Shown piece by piece: positions 50,101 through 56,269 of a stretch of DNA of 56,269 nucleotides. Made by a program: the position numbers and the translations under genes. The DNA is from SIG607 sp045537575 (GTDB lineage Bacteria > Bacillota > Clostridia > Oscillospirales > Acutalibacteraceae). Location of the stretch: positions 1 to 56,269 of the forward strand of contig JAZSPU010000043.1 in assembly GCA_045537575.1 (NCBI GenBank), given 5' to 3'. Under the pieces are notes generated by a model. It did no database searches. It saw only the letters and a program-made list of their open reading frames with translations, and had not been told where the DNA came from. The first letter of the stretch is position 1; each line of letters begins with the position of its first letter.

Positions 50101-52107
50101 GTTTATAGAGTTAAGTATGACTACAAGGTATCTTCTAAGCAGAGCGTTCCTTTAACTCTATCAGTATCCTTAGCAGACAGCGATAATATCTGGTGGGCTA
50201 TTACCCATAGCTACTCTTACACTAAAATTGATATTCCCGTTGGCGGAACAAAGGGTTGGCAGACTAATGAATGTTATTTCCGCGCTGACGTTCGCAGTGA
50301 TGAATCCTATGGCGGAATTACTACCGACCTTTATCTTGCTTTCTCAGGTCAGACCTATAAAGCAGGCGAATATATCGACGTGCTTATAGATAACGTGCTT
50401 ATTGAAAAGGTTGAAGAGCCTCCTTACGTATTCTTCGACGGCGTGACCTTCGCTGCCTTCTCTCAGGGTAAGGTTGGCGATAAGATAGAATATCCCGCTA
50501 CCATTCCTGCGCGTGTAGGTTATGACTTTGCAGGCTGGTACAGCGATCCCGAATTAAAGAACAAGTTCGACCTTAAGACCTTTGAGGCTGACACCGCTGT
50601 TGTTGTATATGCAAAATGGACAGAAGCTTCTACATACGTTTACTCCTTTGAAGATTACACCTGTAAGGAAGGCGTAAACTATACCCATGACAGAGGTGTA
50701 CTTGCTACTAATATTAAGAAATCGGGCAAGTATTCAATGGCCTTTGGCAAAGACGATCCCGAAGGTGAAGGCGGCGTATTTGCTCTTGAAGACGGCGGTG
50801 TGTTCTATAATCTTAAAACCGGCGGAAGCTATATCTTAAAGCTTAATTACTATATTAAGGAATATAGCGACGTTAACTTAGGCGTTCGTTTTGTGGCTGC
50901 CTACGCCAATAACTACTATATTGCCATTACCAACGGCAGTACGGGACTTACTCCTACCTTTATGATTACCGCCGAACAGGCAAAAGAGCAAAAGGGCAAA
51001 TGGCAGACTATGACCTTTGTGCTTGATACCACTAAGCTTTCTAAAAATGAGGACGGTACCGATTTATTTACTCAGCTTTATTGCTTCCTTTCCTCCGGTA
51101 AGGGTTGGGAAATTTACTTTGATGATATAGCTATTACTGCTGTGCCTAAGGGCAAGGTTGCAGTTTCCTTCCAGACCGAAGGGGTTAAGGGCTGTCCCGA
51201 CTATTTAATCGGCAAACCCGGTCAGAGCTATGCAGATAAGGTTCCCGAAGTGCTTGAAAAAGAAGGAAAGTTCTTCAAGGGCTACTTCACAAAGGACGCA
51301 AACGGCAACTTCCTTGGAAAAGAAAGAACCAATATGGTATTCGGCGAAGCAAGTGAAACCTTATTTGCTCGTTTCCTCGATTATGAGATTAACGAAAACT
51401 TTGATGAAGGCTTCTATGAGAAGGCTTACGGCAAGGGACTAGGTTACACTATCCACGACTTCGACTATGAAGTATATGACAGCGAAAAAGAGGGCAACTC
51501 TAAAGAAAACGTAACAAGCGGTAAATATTCGCTTCATAGAAAAGGCGAATCAATGTATAAAGAAAACGCTGTTATCTTGACTCTTGGTAATCAGATTGCC
51601 GAAGGTGAGCGTTACACCGTTACCTTCAAGGTTAAGATGGGCAAACACTTCCATACCGATGGCGCCGTTAAGCTTGTATCCAGCCGTAGCTTCCAGTACG
51701 CTTGGACAACAACAGGTGATTACTACCCAGTAATTGCTATAGCTGATTTGGCTGACGGTCAGTGGCACGAGGTTTCCTATACCTTTAACTCGGTTGAAGC
51801 ATTTGTTACCGTTCAGACTCCCGGTTACGTTGAGCTCTTTATGGATGACTTCAAGTTTACCCTTGTTGATGAAAAGACTCCTTTGAGCGAGCCTGTTCAG
51901 TTTACCGAGTATATTGCGGCAAAACGCGATGAAAACGGTAACCTTGTAAAGCTGGATAGAAACAATATCGACGTATCCACAATTATCGACGACTCCTTAA
52001 GTGCAAACAGCTTCCCGTGGCTCTTTGTGGGCATAGCGGCTGGCGTACTTGTTATTGCTGTAGCGGTTGTGCTTATCCTTGTCGTTTTCAAAAAGAAAAA
52101 AGCGTAA
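47176..52107 (+). CDS. giant membrane-anchored multi-module surface protein (tandem copy 2, A-B-B type)
   Basis: A 1643-residue paralogue of the 39756 protein, with the same signal peptide pattern (LVSAIYVPMVISAAG), N-terminal module, InlB-type repeats (FEGWCKDEAR, FMGWYKDEAG, FKGFYLDKEL, FLGWYTDSDY, FAGWYSDPEL), last conserved module and membrane anchor with KKKKA. It differs in the middle: a single type A module at about 414-660 (MAKQS, KYHWNP) and two type B modules at about 672-900 and 910-1140 (MTFEEYLYEGSK and MTFREYPFESDN, both followed by GIGNGDDYAM). The parallel layout suggests that each copy gained a different module after the duplication. It starts at an ATG after AAAAAGGAGAA. It is probably a surface glycan-binding partner of the GH16 lipoprotein that follows. 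Confidence 0.84.
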   Translation: MRNMYRKGINRVIGAFCALVLLVSAIYVPMVISAAGPVNSVDIKDDEAVLFDFENTVTDSAANEAQAKGEAGIGYFGWGWKVNQYTDGDKTNTVLDASKKDASQSWSTGGGYRLHTKKADGTYGFYALEGSTKYMVSFKIRVLSSPVTVTGSSTTATASLGLAYNMIYYPTSSWAPASSYINSVDENSKIPVMTSLIDSNKFVLYDTDGAATEYPCGETWHTVTYFINTPASFKNDNAIGFYTDNYHGGACEIDDVSITKIGANSGIITLYDEYSDTKEYFIGKDGEELDLTKFDVSDRANEATHKFEGWCKDEARTEKIEKIAFVKGEDTYVYSRWDAPVVVTFKNLLDGSESKITGVPGDSFEYPKDPVDPEDKAWFMGWYKDEAGTIAHTSGKFSYANETIYAYFKGEIAGLTQDFENYTRDAYTVKTDANGQNYKSNRYHFAPTMAKQSNVTMDGSGYAIKYHWNPVQIDDKNNENYYDTSRWASANDNIFNLGDGLENNTVYVVTLNYLAEKASAPVKFLTASADWDNIWAHSKTYSNSETVTLETDGKWHKYSFQFTTDYAAPASDEIFLMIGNTANVETILYIDNVEIKAYAQPYETVATINTGVSDKVVYAKGNRGDKIVLPELTHPDGAPFKGFYLDKELTVPFEQEVYDRHPITLYVKWGAFAMTFEEYLYEGSKANDPGITRVNEKGIGNGDDYAMHFVVDRKENTNIGTPSGLLIAEGIKNGEIYKVRYDYKVDSANNLPLSISIRSVDQANIWWPISYSYAYTDTKITNGEANLWQTVEVVFLANVQSDESYGGFADDLVLSFNGQNYKAGEKISVYIDNVLVEEADKPVVFFDGQNDRAGSFAEGELGDEIKFPTVTHPDGAKFLGWYTDSDYTTRFTETKFTQDFTVVYAKWAAAAMTFREYPFESDNWKDPNINRITQEGIGNGDDYAMRWFVDRKVTDTSNVGTAQRFRVAKDIEDGAVYRVKYDYKVSSKQSVPLTLSVSLADSDNIWWAITHSYSYTKIDIPVGGTKGWQTNECYFRADVRSDESYGGITTDLYLAFSGQTYKAGEYIDVLIDNVLIEKVEEPPYVFFDGVTFAAFSQGKVGDKIEYPATIPARVGYDFAGWYSDPELKNKFDLKTFEADTAVVVYAKWTEASTYVYSFEDYTCKEGVNYTHDRGVLATNIKKSGKYSMAFGKDDPEGEGGVFALEDGGVFYNLKTGGSYILKLNYYIKEYSDVNLGVRFVAAYANNYYIAITNGSTGLTPTFMITAEQAKEQKGKWQTMTFVLDTTKLSKNEDGTDLFTQLYCFLSSGKGWEIYFDDIAITAVPKGKVAVSFQTEGVKGCPDYLIGKPGQSYADKVPEVLEKEGKFFKGYFTKDANGNFLGKERTNMVFGEASETLFARFLDYEINENFDEGFYEKAYGKGLGYTIHDFDYEVYDSEKEGNSKENVTSGKYSLHRKGESMYKENAVILTLGNQIAEGERYTVTFKVKMGKHFHTDGAVKLVSSRSFQYAWTTTGDYYPVIAIADLADGQWHEVSYTFNSVEAFVTVQTPGYVELFMDDFKFTLVDEKTPLSEPVQFTEYIAAKRDENGNLVKLDRNNIDVSTIIDDSLSANSFPWLFVGIAAGVLVIAVAVVLILVVFKKKKA

Positions 52108-52124
52108 GAAAGGGGCGACTTTAA

Positions 52125-54005
52125 ATGAAAACTAAAATTAGAAGCATACTTTGTTTAATATTAGCAGTAGTTATGGTCGCAAGCCTTTCTGCTTGCGCGG
52201 GCGCAAAGGTTCCTGCAAGTATTAGTGACGAAGGCGAGTTTGTTTATACCGTTACACGTAGCTTTAATGCTACTGCAGAGGCAGAACTTGGCGCAAAGGA
52301 AATTCGTCTTAAATTAAAGGAAACCTTTGATGACTGTAAAGTCAATATCAAAAAAGACGTTGGCTATGATGATTTTGACGGCAACTATGAAATTCTTGTA
52401 GGCGATACCAACCGTGAGGAAAGCGGTATTGCCAAACAAAGACTTATTGATAATCGCGTTAACTGTGCTTCCGACTTTATCGTAGCGGTTATTGACGATA
52501 AAATTTGTATTCAGGCTGTTACTAATGTAATGCTAACCAAGGCGTATGAATGGTTCATAATGAACTTCTGTAACAGCAAGGAAGACTGGTCCAAGCTCAG
52601 AAAGAACTATGAATTTATTTATGCTCCCGAAACTGCTGCTCTTAATAATACTGTTGCAGGTGTTAGCCTAAGTGATTTTACAGTAGTGCTTCCAAGAAAA
52701 ACCTCTATGCTTCACGGTCTTATCGTTGATGAATATATTGAATTTTACGATAACCTCGGCTATATGATAAAAGAGGCTGAGGATATGGATGCCGAAGCAG
52801 AATATGAAATTCTTGTAGGCGACTGCGACAGACCTGCAAGTAAGGGCGTAACAGTAGAAGGCGAAAACTACGTAATCAAGGTTGTTGGCAAAAAGCTTGT
52901 TGTAAAGGGCGGAAGCGACCTTGCAACCTGGCGCGGCTTCAAGGCTTTGCTTGACGAAATTAAAGCAAATGAAGGTAAAGAGGTTGGTATTAACTGGGCA
53001 GACGGCTATACCGTTAACGGTAAGTACGATGCTGCTGAAAAAGGCACCTTCACTCTTAACTGGAACGATGAATTTGAAGGTTCTACTATCGACCTTACAA
53101 AATGGAGCGATTATAACGGCAAGGCTAATGAAACCAGTGCTTCTTGCCTTGGCGGTACCTTCTATAATGTATCTGTAGGCGGTAATTCAAAATATACGGG
53201 TAGCGAAAAGAACGGTCTTATCCATCAAACCGGCGGTGAACTTGTTTGCGGAACCCGTCGTGTAAATGATATTGATTTTATTTCCTCTCAGATTTCCACC
53301 TACTATACTATGACCTTTAAGTACGGTATGTTGGATATTTACTCAAAACTTGCTCCCGAGCCTGCCTATACAACCTATTGGGCAAATGGTGCGGGTACAA
53401 GTAACCCTGAGTTTATAAAGCGTTTCGGCGGCACTGAAAACGATAGAGTATGTATGACCGAAATAGATATTCTTGAAAACTACAGCCGTCCTCATGAATA
53501 TGGTTCTACTGTTCACTGGTGGTGGGCGGCACATAACTCTGATGGCTCAAGTAATTCTGCAGGCGGTCACGCAGGTCTTGGCGGTAATAACCTTTATAAA
53601 AAGGGTAGCGAGAACAGTATGTATATGGTTTACAACCAAGAAAAATACGGAGACCTTCTTCCCGATGATTACCATATGTACTCTTTCTACTGGGATGATG
53701 AGTGTATCAAATTCGCTTTTGATGGTAAAGTGTTTATGAATTATCAGTACACTAACCATGAATCCGTATCTGTTCATTGTCTTATGAACTACCTTATCTC
53801 TTCCTGCGCTATGGGTTCACCTACCTATGGCTATACCTATAGTAAGGATACTCACGACAACTACTATGAGCACAGAATTGACTACATCCGTCTCTATCAG
53901 ACCGATGCTAAAAACTCTCAGCTTATAACCGCTTGGCCCGAAAAACAGGCTAACGGAACTTCTAAAGTGTTCTATCCCGAAAACACCATTGGTGGTAGAT
54001 ATTAA
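52125..54005 (+). CDS. GH16 glycoside hydrolase lipoprotein (tandem copy 2)
   Basis: A 626-residue paralogue of the 44844 protein, with no visible length change. Lipobox LSAC with Cys24; twin half-domains marked EILVGDTNREES and EILVGDCDRPAS, then KLVVKGGSDLATWRG; GH16 domain with EIDILE (E446, D448, E451). The clearest differences lie around the sugar-binding face: SVGTEEFMKRFGG against GTSNPEFIKRFGG, and the loop after HWWWAA is shorter (HNSDGSSNSAGGH). This may mean a related but not identical substrate. It starts 17 bp after the giant partner with an AAAGGGGCG site. Confidence 0.9.
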   Translation: MKTKIRSILCLILAVVMVASLSACAGAKVPASISDEGEFVYTVTRSFNATAEAELGAKEIRLKLKETFDDCKVNIKKDVGYDDFDGNYEILVGDTNREESGIAKQRLIDNRVNCASDFIVAVIDDKICIQAVTNVMLTKAYEWFIMNFCNSKEDWSKLRKNYEFIYAPETAALNNTVAGVSLSDFTVVLPRKTSMLHGLIVDEYIEFYDNLGYMIKEAEDMDAEAEYEILVGDCDRPASKGVTVEGENYVIKVVGKKLVVKGGSDLATWRGFKALLDEIKANEGKEVGINWADGYTVNGKYDAAEKGTFTLNWNDEFEGSTIDLTKWSDYNGKANETSASCLGGTFYNVSVGGNSKYTGSEKNGLIHQTGGELVCGTRRVNDIDFISSQISTYYTMTFKYGMLDIYSKLAPEPAYTTYWANGAGTSNPEFIKRFGGTENDRVCMTEIDILENYSRPHEYGSTVHWWWAAHNSDGSSNSAGGHAGLGGNNLYKKGSENSMYMVYNQEKYGDLLPDDYHMYSFYWDDECIKFAFDGKVFMNYQYTNHESVSVHCLMNYLISSCAMGSPTYGYTYSKDTHDNYYEHRIDYIRLYQTDAKNSQLITAWPEKQANGTSKVFYPENTIGGRY

Positions 54006-54013
54006 TTAAAAGG

Positions 54014-54050
54014 AAAAGCAACTTATTTTTAAATAAGTTGCTTTTTGTTT
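54014..54050 (+). terminator. terminator of tandem unit 2
   Basis: A perfect 15-bp inverted repeat AAAAGCAACTTATTT (54014-54028) / AAATAAGTTGCTTTT (54031-54045), then TTGTTTTT. Confidence 0.93.
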
Positions 54051-54074
54051 TTCGTTGTGCTAAAATATTTTTGC

Positions 54075-54313
54075 GTTAGCTTTATAGTTTCTTTTTTATA
54101 AAAGAATTAAAAGGGAAGCAGGGTGCAATTCCCTCACGATCCCGTCGCCGTAATGAGTTAAATGCCGCTTTAGGTCACTGTAGAAATATGGGAAGGCGCG
54201 GCAACAAAAAATGTCTCTAAGTCGGAATACCTGCTGTAAGGTGCTGTGCAAAGTGTCACGAGGATGACGGCTTTGTGAAAAAATCTTGCTTTCGGCGGAA
54301 GGCAGGTTGTTTT
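54075..54313 (+). promoter_or_regulatory. cobalamin (B12) riboswitch with terminator-type expression platform
   Basis: The aptamer shows the conserved cobalamin elements in order: AAAAGGGAAGC, GGTGCAATTCCC, CGATCCCGTCGCCGTAATG, GGTCACTG, GGGAAGGCG and the B12 box AAGTCGGAATACCTGC (ends 54234). Downstream, CTTGCTTTC-GGCG-GAAGGCAGG (54285-54306) can form a hairpin followed by TTGTTTT. ACCTGC in the B12 box (54229-54234) is exactly complementary to GCAGGT (54302-54307) in that hairpin, so bound B12 should free the terminator and lack of B12 should disrupt it. A further hairpin, TTTGTAC/GTACAAA (54332-54357), sits just before the AAAGGAG site of the first gene. Confidence 0.9.
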
Positions 54314-54374
54314 CCATTGCTCTCTTTTTACTTTGTACGGTGTGACGTAAGTACAAAATAAAAGGAGTTTTTTT

Positions 54375-54797
54375 ATGAAAAACAAAATAAGTTTAAAAAG
54401 TTTTCTTAAAAAAAGTATAGCTTTACTTGCCGCCGCAACCTTAGTATTTACTTTTTTTAATCTTGCGGGATGCAAGGAAAAGCCTGTTAATGATATAGGC
54501 TCTTCGCTTTCTCAGTCTCAAAAAACCGTAACCTTTAAAATCGTTTTTGAAGATAAAAGCGAAAAAACGGTTGAGCTTAAAACCGAAAAGACGACTCTTG
54601 CCGAGGCACTCGTTGAAGCAAAGCTTATAGAGTATGAAAAAAGCGGTCTATATACCACTATAGACGGTGTCACCACAGACTTCTCTAAAGACGGCGCTTG
54701 GTGGTGCATAACCAAGGGCGGCGAAATGCTTAATTTCGGTCTTAACGATATAAAAATTCAAGACGGAGAAACCTATGAAGCAACCTACACAAAGTAA
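54375..54797 (+). CDS. DUF4430 lipoprotein, probable corrinoid-binding partner of the ECF transporter
   Basis: A 140-residue lipoprotein: N-terminal signal with lipobox LAGC (Cys33), short linker, then a DUF4430 domain at about 50-140 with the conserved YTTIDGVTTDFSKDGAWWC and DGETYEATY ends. This domain is related to the C-terminal part of transcobalamin and intrinsic factor. Being the first gene under a B12 riboswitch and overlapping an ECF S component by 23 bp, it likely captures corrinoids outside the cell; that role is inferred. AAAGGAG lies 8 bp before the ATG. Confidence 0.85.
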   Translation: MKNKISLKSFLKKSIALLAAATLVFTFFNLAGCKEKPVNDIGSSLSQSQKTVTFKIVFEDKSEKTVELKTEKTTLAEALVEAKLIEYEKSGLYTTIDGVTTDFSKDGAWWCITKGGEMLNFGLNDIKIQDGETYEATYTK

Positions 54798-55335
54798 AGG
54801 CATATCCTTAAAGGAACTTGCTTTTTTGGGAGTTTATTCGGCGCTGCTTATCGCCTTTAAAGAGATAATGAACGTTCTGCCCAATATTGAACCCGTAACG
54901 GTTATGCTTATAGCCTTAACCTGTGTTTTGGGTATTAAAGCATTACTTCCCGCATACGTTTTTTCCCTTATACAAATACTTCTTCACGGGTTTCACCTTT
55001 GGAATATGATGTACCTTTACGTGTGGGCGGTTCTTATATTAATAGCGCTTTGCTTTTTGCCGTTACATAAATTAATCGAAGCCAAAACGGGTAAATTATC
55101 CCCCGTACTAATAACTGTTTTGTGGACGTTTTTGGCATCGATTTTCGGTATTTGCTATGGAACAATTTGCAGCATTCCCTATTTTTTAACCTTAGGAAGC
55201 GAGGGCGCTGTGGCTTGGATAGTTTCGGGCTTTACCTTTGATATTCTTCATTGCATAGGCAATGCCGTCATATCCGCTTTTATGTTTTTCCCTCTTTATA
55301 AAATTTTAAAAATTGCTAAGAGAAAACTTGCCTAA
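54775..55335 (+). CDS. ECF transporter S component, probably for cobalamin (CbrT-like)
   Basis: A 186-residue protein with about six membrane helices, the size and topology of ECF substrate-binding subunits, including the first-helix pattern LKELAFLGVYSALLIAFK that meets the T subunit. The A, A' and T energy-coupling subunits are not in the window and are presumably shared, as in group II ECF systems. Control by the B12 riboswitch and coupling to a DUF4430 lipoprotein make cobalamin or its precursors the likely substrate. The start ATG lies inside the previous gene, with GGAGAAACCT directly before it. Confidence 0.85.
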   Translation: MKQPTQSKGISLKELAFLGVYSALLIAFKEIMNVLPNIEPVTVMLIALTCVLGIKALLPAYVFSLIQILLHGFHLWNMMYLYVWAVLILIALCFLPLHKLIEAKTGKLSPVLITVLWTFLASIFGICYGTICSIPYFLTLGSEGAVAWIVSGFTFDILHCIGNAVISAFMFFPLYKILKIAKRKLA

Positions 55336-55337
55336 TG

Positions 55338-55374
55338 AAAATTGCAGAGAACAAAAGGTTCTCTGCAATTTTTT
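55338..55374. terminator. bidirectional terminator between convergent genes
   Basis: AAAATTGCAGAGAAC (55338-55352) pairs perfectly with GTTCTCTGCAATTTT (55358-55372), loop AAAAG. Its right edge touches the stop codon of the minus-strand deacetylase gene. Confidence 0.93.
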
Positions 55375-56269
55375 AGTTTCTTATACTGTGGTGAGGCGCT
55401 GGGCTGGTGGTATCAAGGGGAAGGAACTTGTATCCGTTTTCAAGACCGTAGCGGATAACCTGAGGCAGAGCCTGACGGTGTACCGTCTTTGTGTCATGCA
55501 TTAAAACGTTATAATATCCGTTGCCTAAACGGCTTGTAATATTATAAACTATTTTTGCAGGATCGGAAGTGGATGTATCCATCGAATCAATATTCCAGTC
55601 GAAATATACGTAACCTCTGGCATAACATTGCGCGGCAATATCGGTCATAACACCCTTTTTGTAGTTTGCGCTGACTCTGTTTGAAGAGCCGCCGGGGAAT
55701 CGTATAAGGGTTGAAGGACTGCCCGTGTATTTTGCTATAATGGAATTTATGCTGTCAAGGTCGGCAAAATAAGAATCAACACTTTTGTATATTTCCCATT
55801 TGTGCGAAAAAGTGTGGGCTGCTACCGTGTGGCCTTCTTTATGTATTCTTTCAATAAGAGGAAGACTACCCGTATGCTGTCCCGTTACAAAGAAGGTTGC
55901 CTTTACGTTATAGGTTTTTAAAATATCAAGAATGTAAGGGGTGTTAGAGGAGGGGCCGTCATCAAAGGTCAGATAAATAACCTTTTGACCGGGATTAGTT
56001 TCGTTTCGTTTGGGGGTTACTACAATATATCTTACGGCAGTAGTCTTGTTTCCACCCTTATCGGTTACGGTGTAGGTTATTTCGTAACTGCCTTTTTTTG
56101 ATATATCAGGCATACCGCTGTTGGTTATAAGATTACTTATATCACCGTCGCGGTCATCCTTTGCCGAAGCGCCGGGATCGGTATAACTTTCTCCGGGATT
56201 CAGCAGTACAAATTTATCACCCTTAAGGGTAATCACAGGCGGCTTTGTGTCATCAACAAATTTAACGGC
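55373..56269 (-). CDS. polysaccharide deacetylase (CE4) with N-terminal Ig-like domain, 5' end outside window
   Basis: The minus-strand frame stays open to the last base, and the residues before the first in-frame GTG (KFVDDTKPP) continue a DUF5011/HYR-type Ig-like domain, so the gene is cut rather than starting at 56236. After that domain (VITLKGD, SYTDPGASA, YEITYTVTDKGGN) comes a NodB-type CE4 domain: TFDDGPS (catalytic base and metal Asp), HTFSH (metal His pair), RFPGGSS, FDWNIDSMD and LMHDT. CE4 enzymes remove N- or O-acetyl groups from peptidoglycan, chitin-like polymers or xylan. The extracellular domain order suggests peptidoglycan or an exopolysaccharide; the substrate is not determined. 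Confidence 0.92.
   Translation of the reverse strand, partial: AVKFVDDTKPPVITLKGDKFVLLNPGESYTDPGASAKDDRDGDISNLITNSGMPDISKKGSYEITYTVTDKGGNKTTAVRYIVVTPKRNETNPGQKVIYLTFDDGPSSNTPYILDILKTYNVKATFFVTGQHTGSLPLIERIHKEGHTVAAHTFSHKWEIYKSVDSYFADLDSINSIIAKYTGSPSTLIRFPGGSSNRVSANYKKGVMTDIAAQCYARGYVYFDWNIDSMDTSTSDPAKIVYNITSRLGNGYYNVLMHDTKTVHRQALPQVIRYGLENGYKFLPLDTTSPAPHHSIRN

Larger units (their letters stand above)
47021..54050 (+). repeat. tandem duplication, unit 2 (about 7.0 kb)
   Basis: The same layout as 39597-46769: direct repeat, promoter, giant protein, GH16 lipoprotein, terminator. The terminator stems differ in sequence, and the middle of the giant gene differs by module composition. Confidence 0.88.

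Noticed and set aside
32942..52107. InlB-type repeats as evidence for internalin-like host-cell invasion
   Set aside because: The repeat is a common structural spacer in Firmicutes surface proteins, and there are no leucine-rich repeats; glycan handling is better supported by the GH16 domains.
54096..54475. Minus-strand frames across the B12 riboswitch
   Set aside because: They lie on conserved riboswitch sequence and have no coding signals.
56141..56236. GTG at 56236 as the start of the polysaccharide deacetylase
   Set aside because: The frame stays open to the window end and the extra residues complete the Ig-like domain, so the true start is outside.

Overview
The window looks like chromosome from a low-to-mid GC, endospore-forming Clostridia-type Firmicute, most likely an Oscillospirales/Ruminococcaceae-like gut or rumen bacterium. 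The evidence is a complete spoIIIAA-AH operon, AGGAGG-type ribosome binding sites, sigma-A promoters, U-tailed terminators, type-I dockerins and cohesin-like modules, a class-B-like SPETG sorting signal and a cobalamin riboswitch over an ECF substrate-binding subunit. The family assignment is inference; no rRNA gene is present.

Left part (1-10.7 kb, minus strand): ten tightly packed housekeeping genes read as one probable operon from a promoter at about 10.7 kb: polA, a low-molecular-weight phosphatase fused to a RimI-type acetyltransferase, tsaD, a lipid kinase, mreB, mreC, mreD, a class B PBP2, a minD-like ATPase and mgsA (cut by the window edge). It couples cell elongation, tRNA t6A modification and DNA repair. 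minC and minE are missing from the place where Clostridia usually carry them.

Plus strand, 10.7-17.6 kb: dusB (apparently leaderless), a yebC-type regulator, the eight-gene spoIIIA operon behind a good sigma-E-like promoter, and an Asp23-family gene. From 17.6 to 26.9 kb are small units: a membrane-anchored cysteine-motif protein divergent from an XRE regulator with an operator-like palindrome between them, an S1-domain protein, a first cohesin/dockerin protein, an Mrp Fe-S carrier, a sugar transferase plus nucleotidyltransferase pair for surface polysaccharide, and a TIM-barrel isomerase-like protein.

Accessory core (19.8-21.7 and 27-54 kb): a surface machinery for polysaccharide. Four secreted proteins end in type-I dockerins; three of them clearly also carry cohesin-like modules, and the fourth carries a possible one plus GLUG-like repeats. 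Two more cohesin-like proteins are anchored to the cell, one by an SPETG sorting signal and one by a membrane helix. They are followed by a 2184-residue protein of alternating binding modules and InlB-type repeats ending in a GH16 glucanase domain. Then a two-gene unit (giant membrane-anchored multi-module protein plus GH16 lipoprotein) occurs twice in tandem. Both copies have the same 21-bp-period direct repeat placed exactly 19 bp before the -35 box. The copies differ by reciprocal internal module duplication (A-A-B against A-B-B). I regard this tandem system and its shared upstream element as the best candidate for undescribed biology here.

Right end (54-56.3 kb): a cobalamin riboswitch controls a DUF4430 lipoprotein and an ECF S component, probably for corrinoid uptake, convergent with a polysaccharide deacetylase cut by the window edge.
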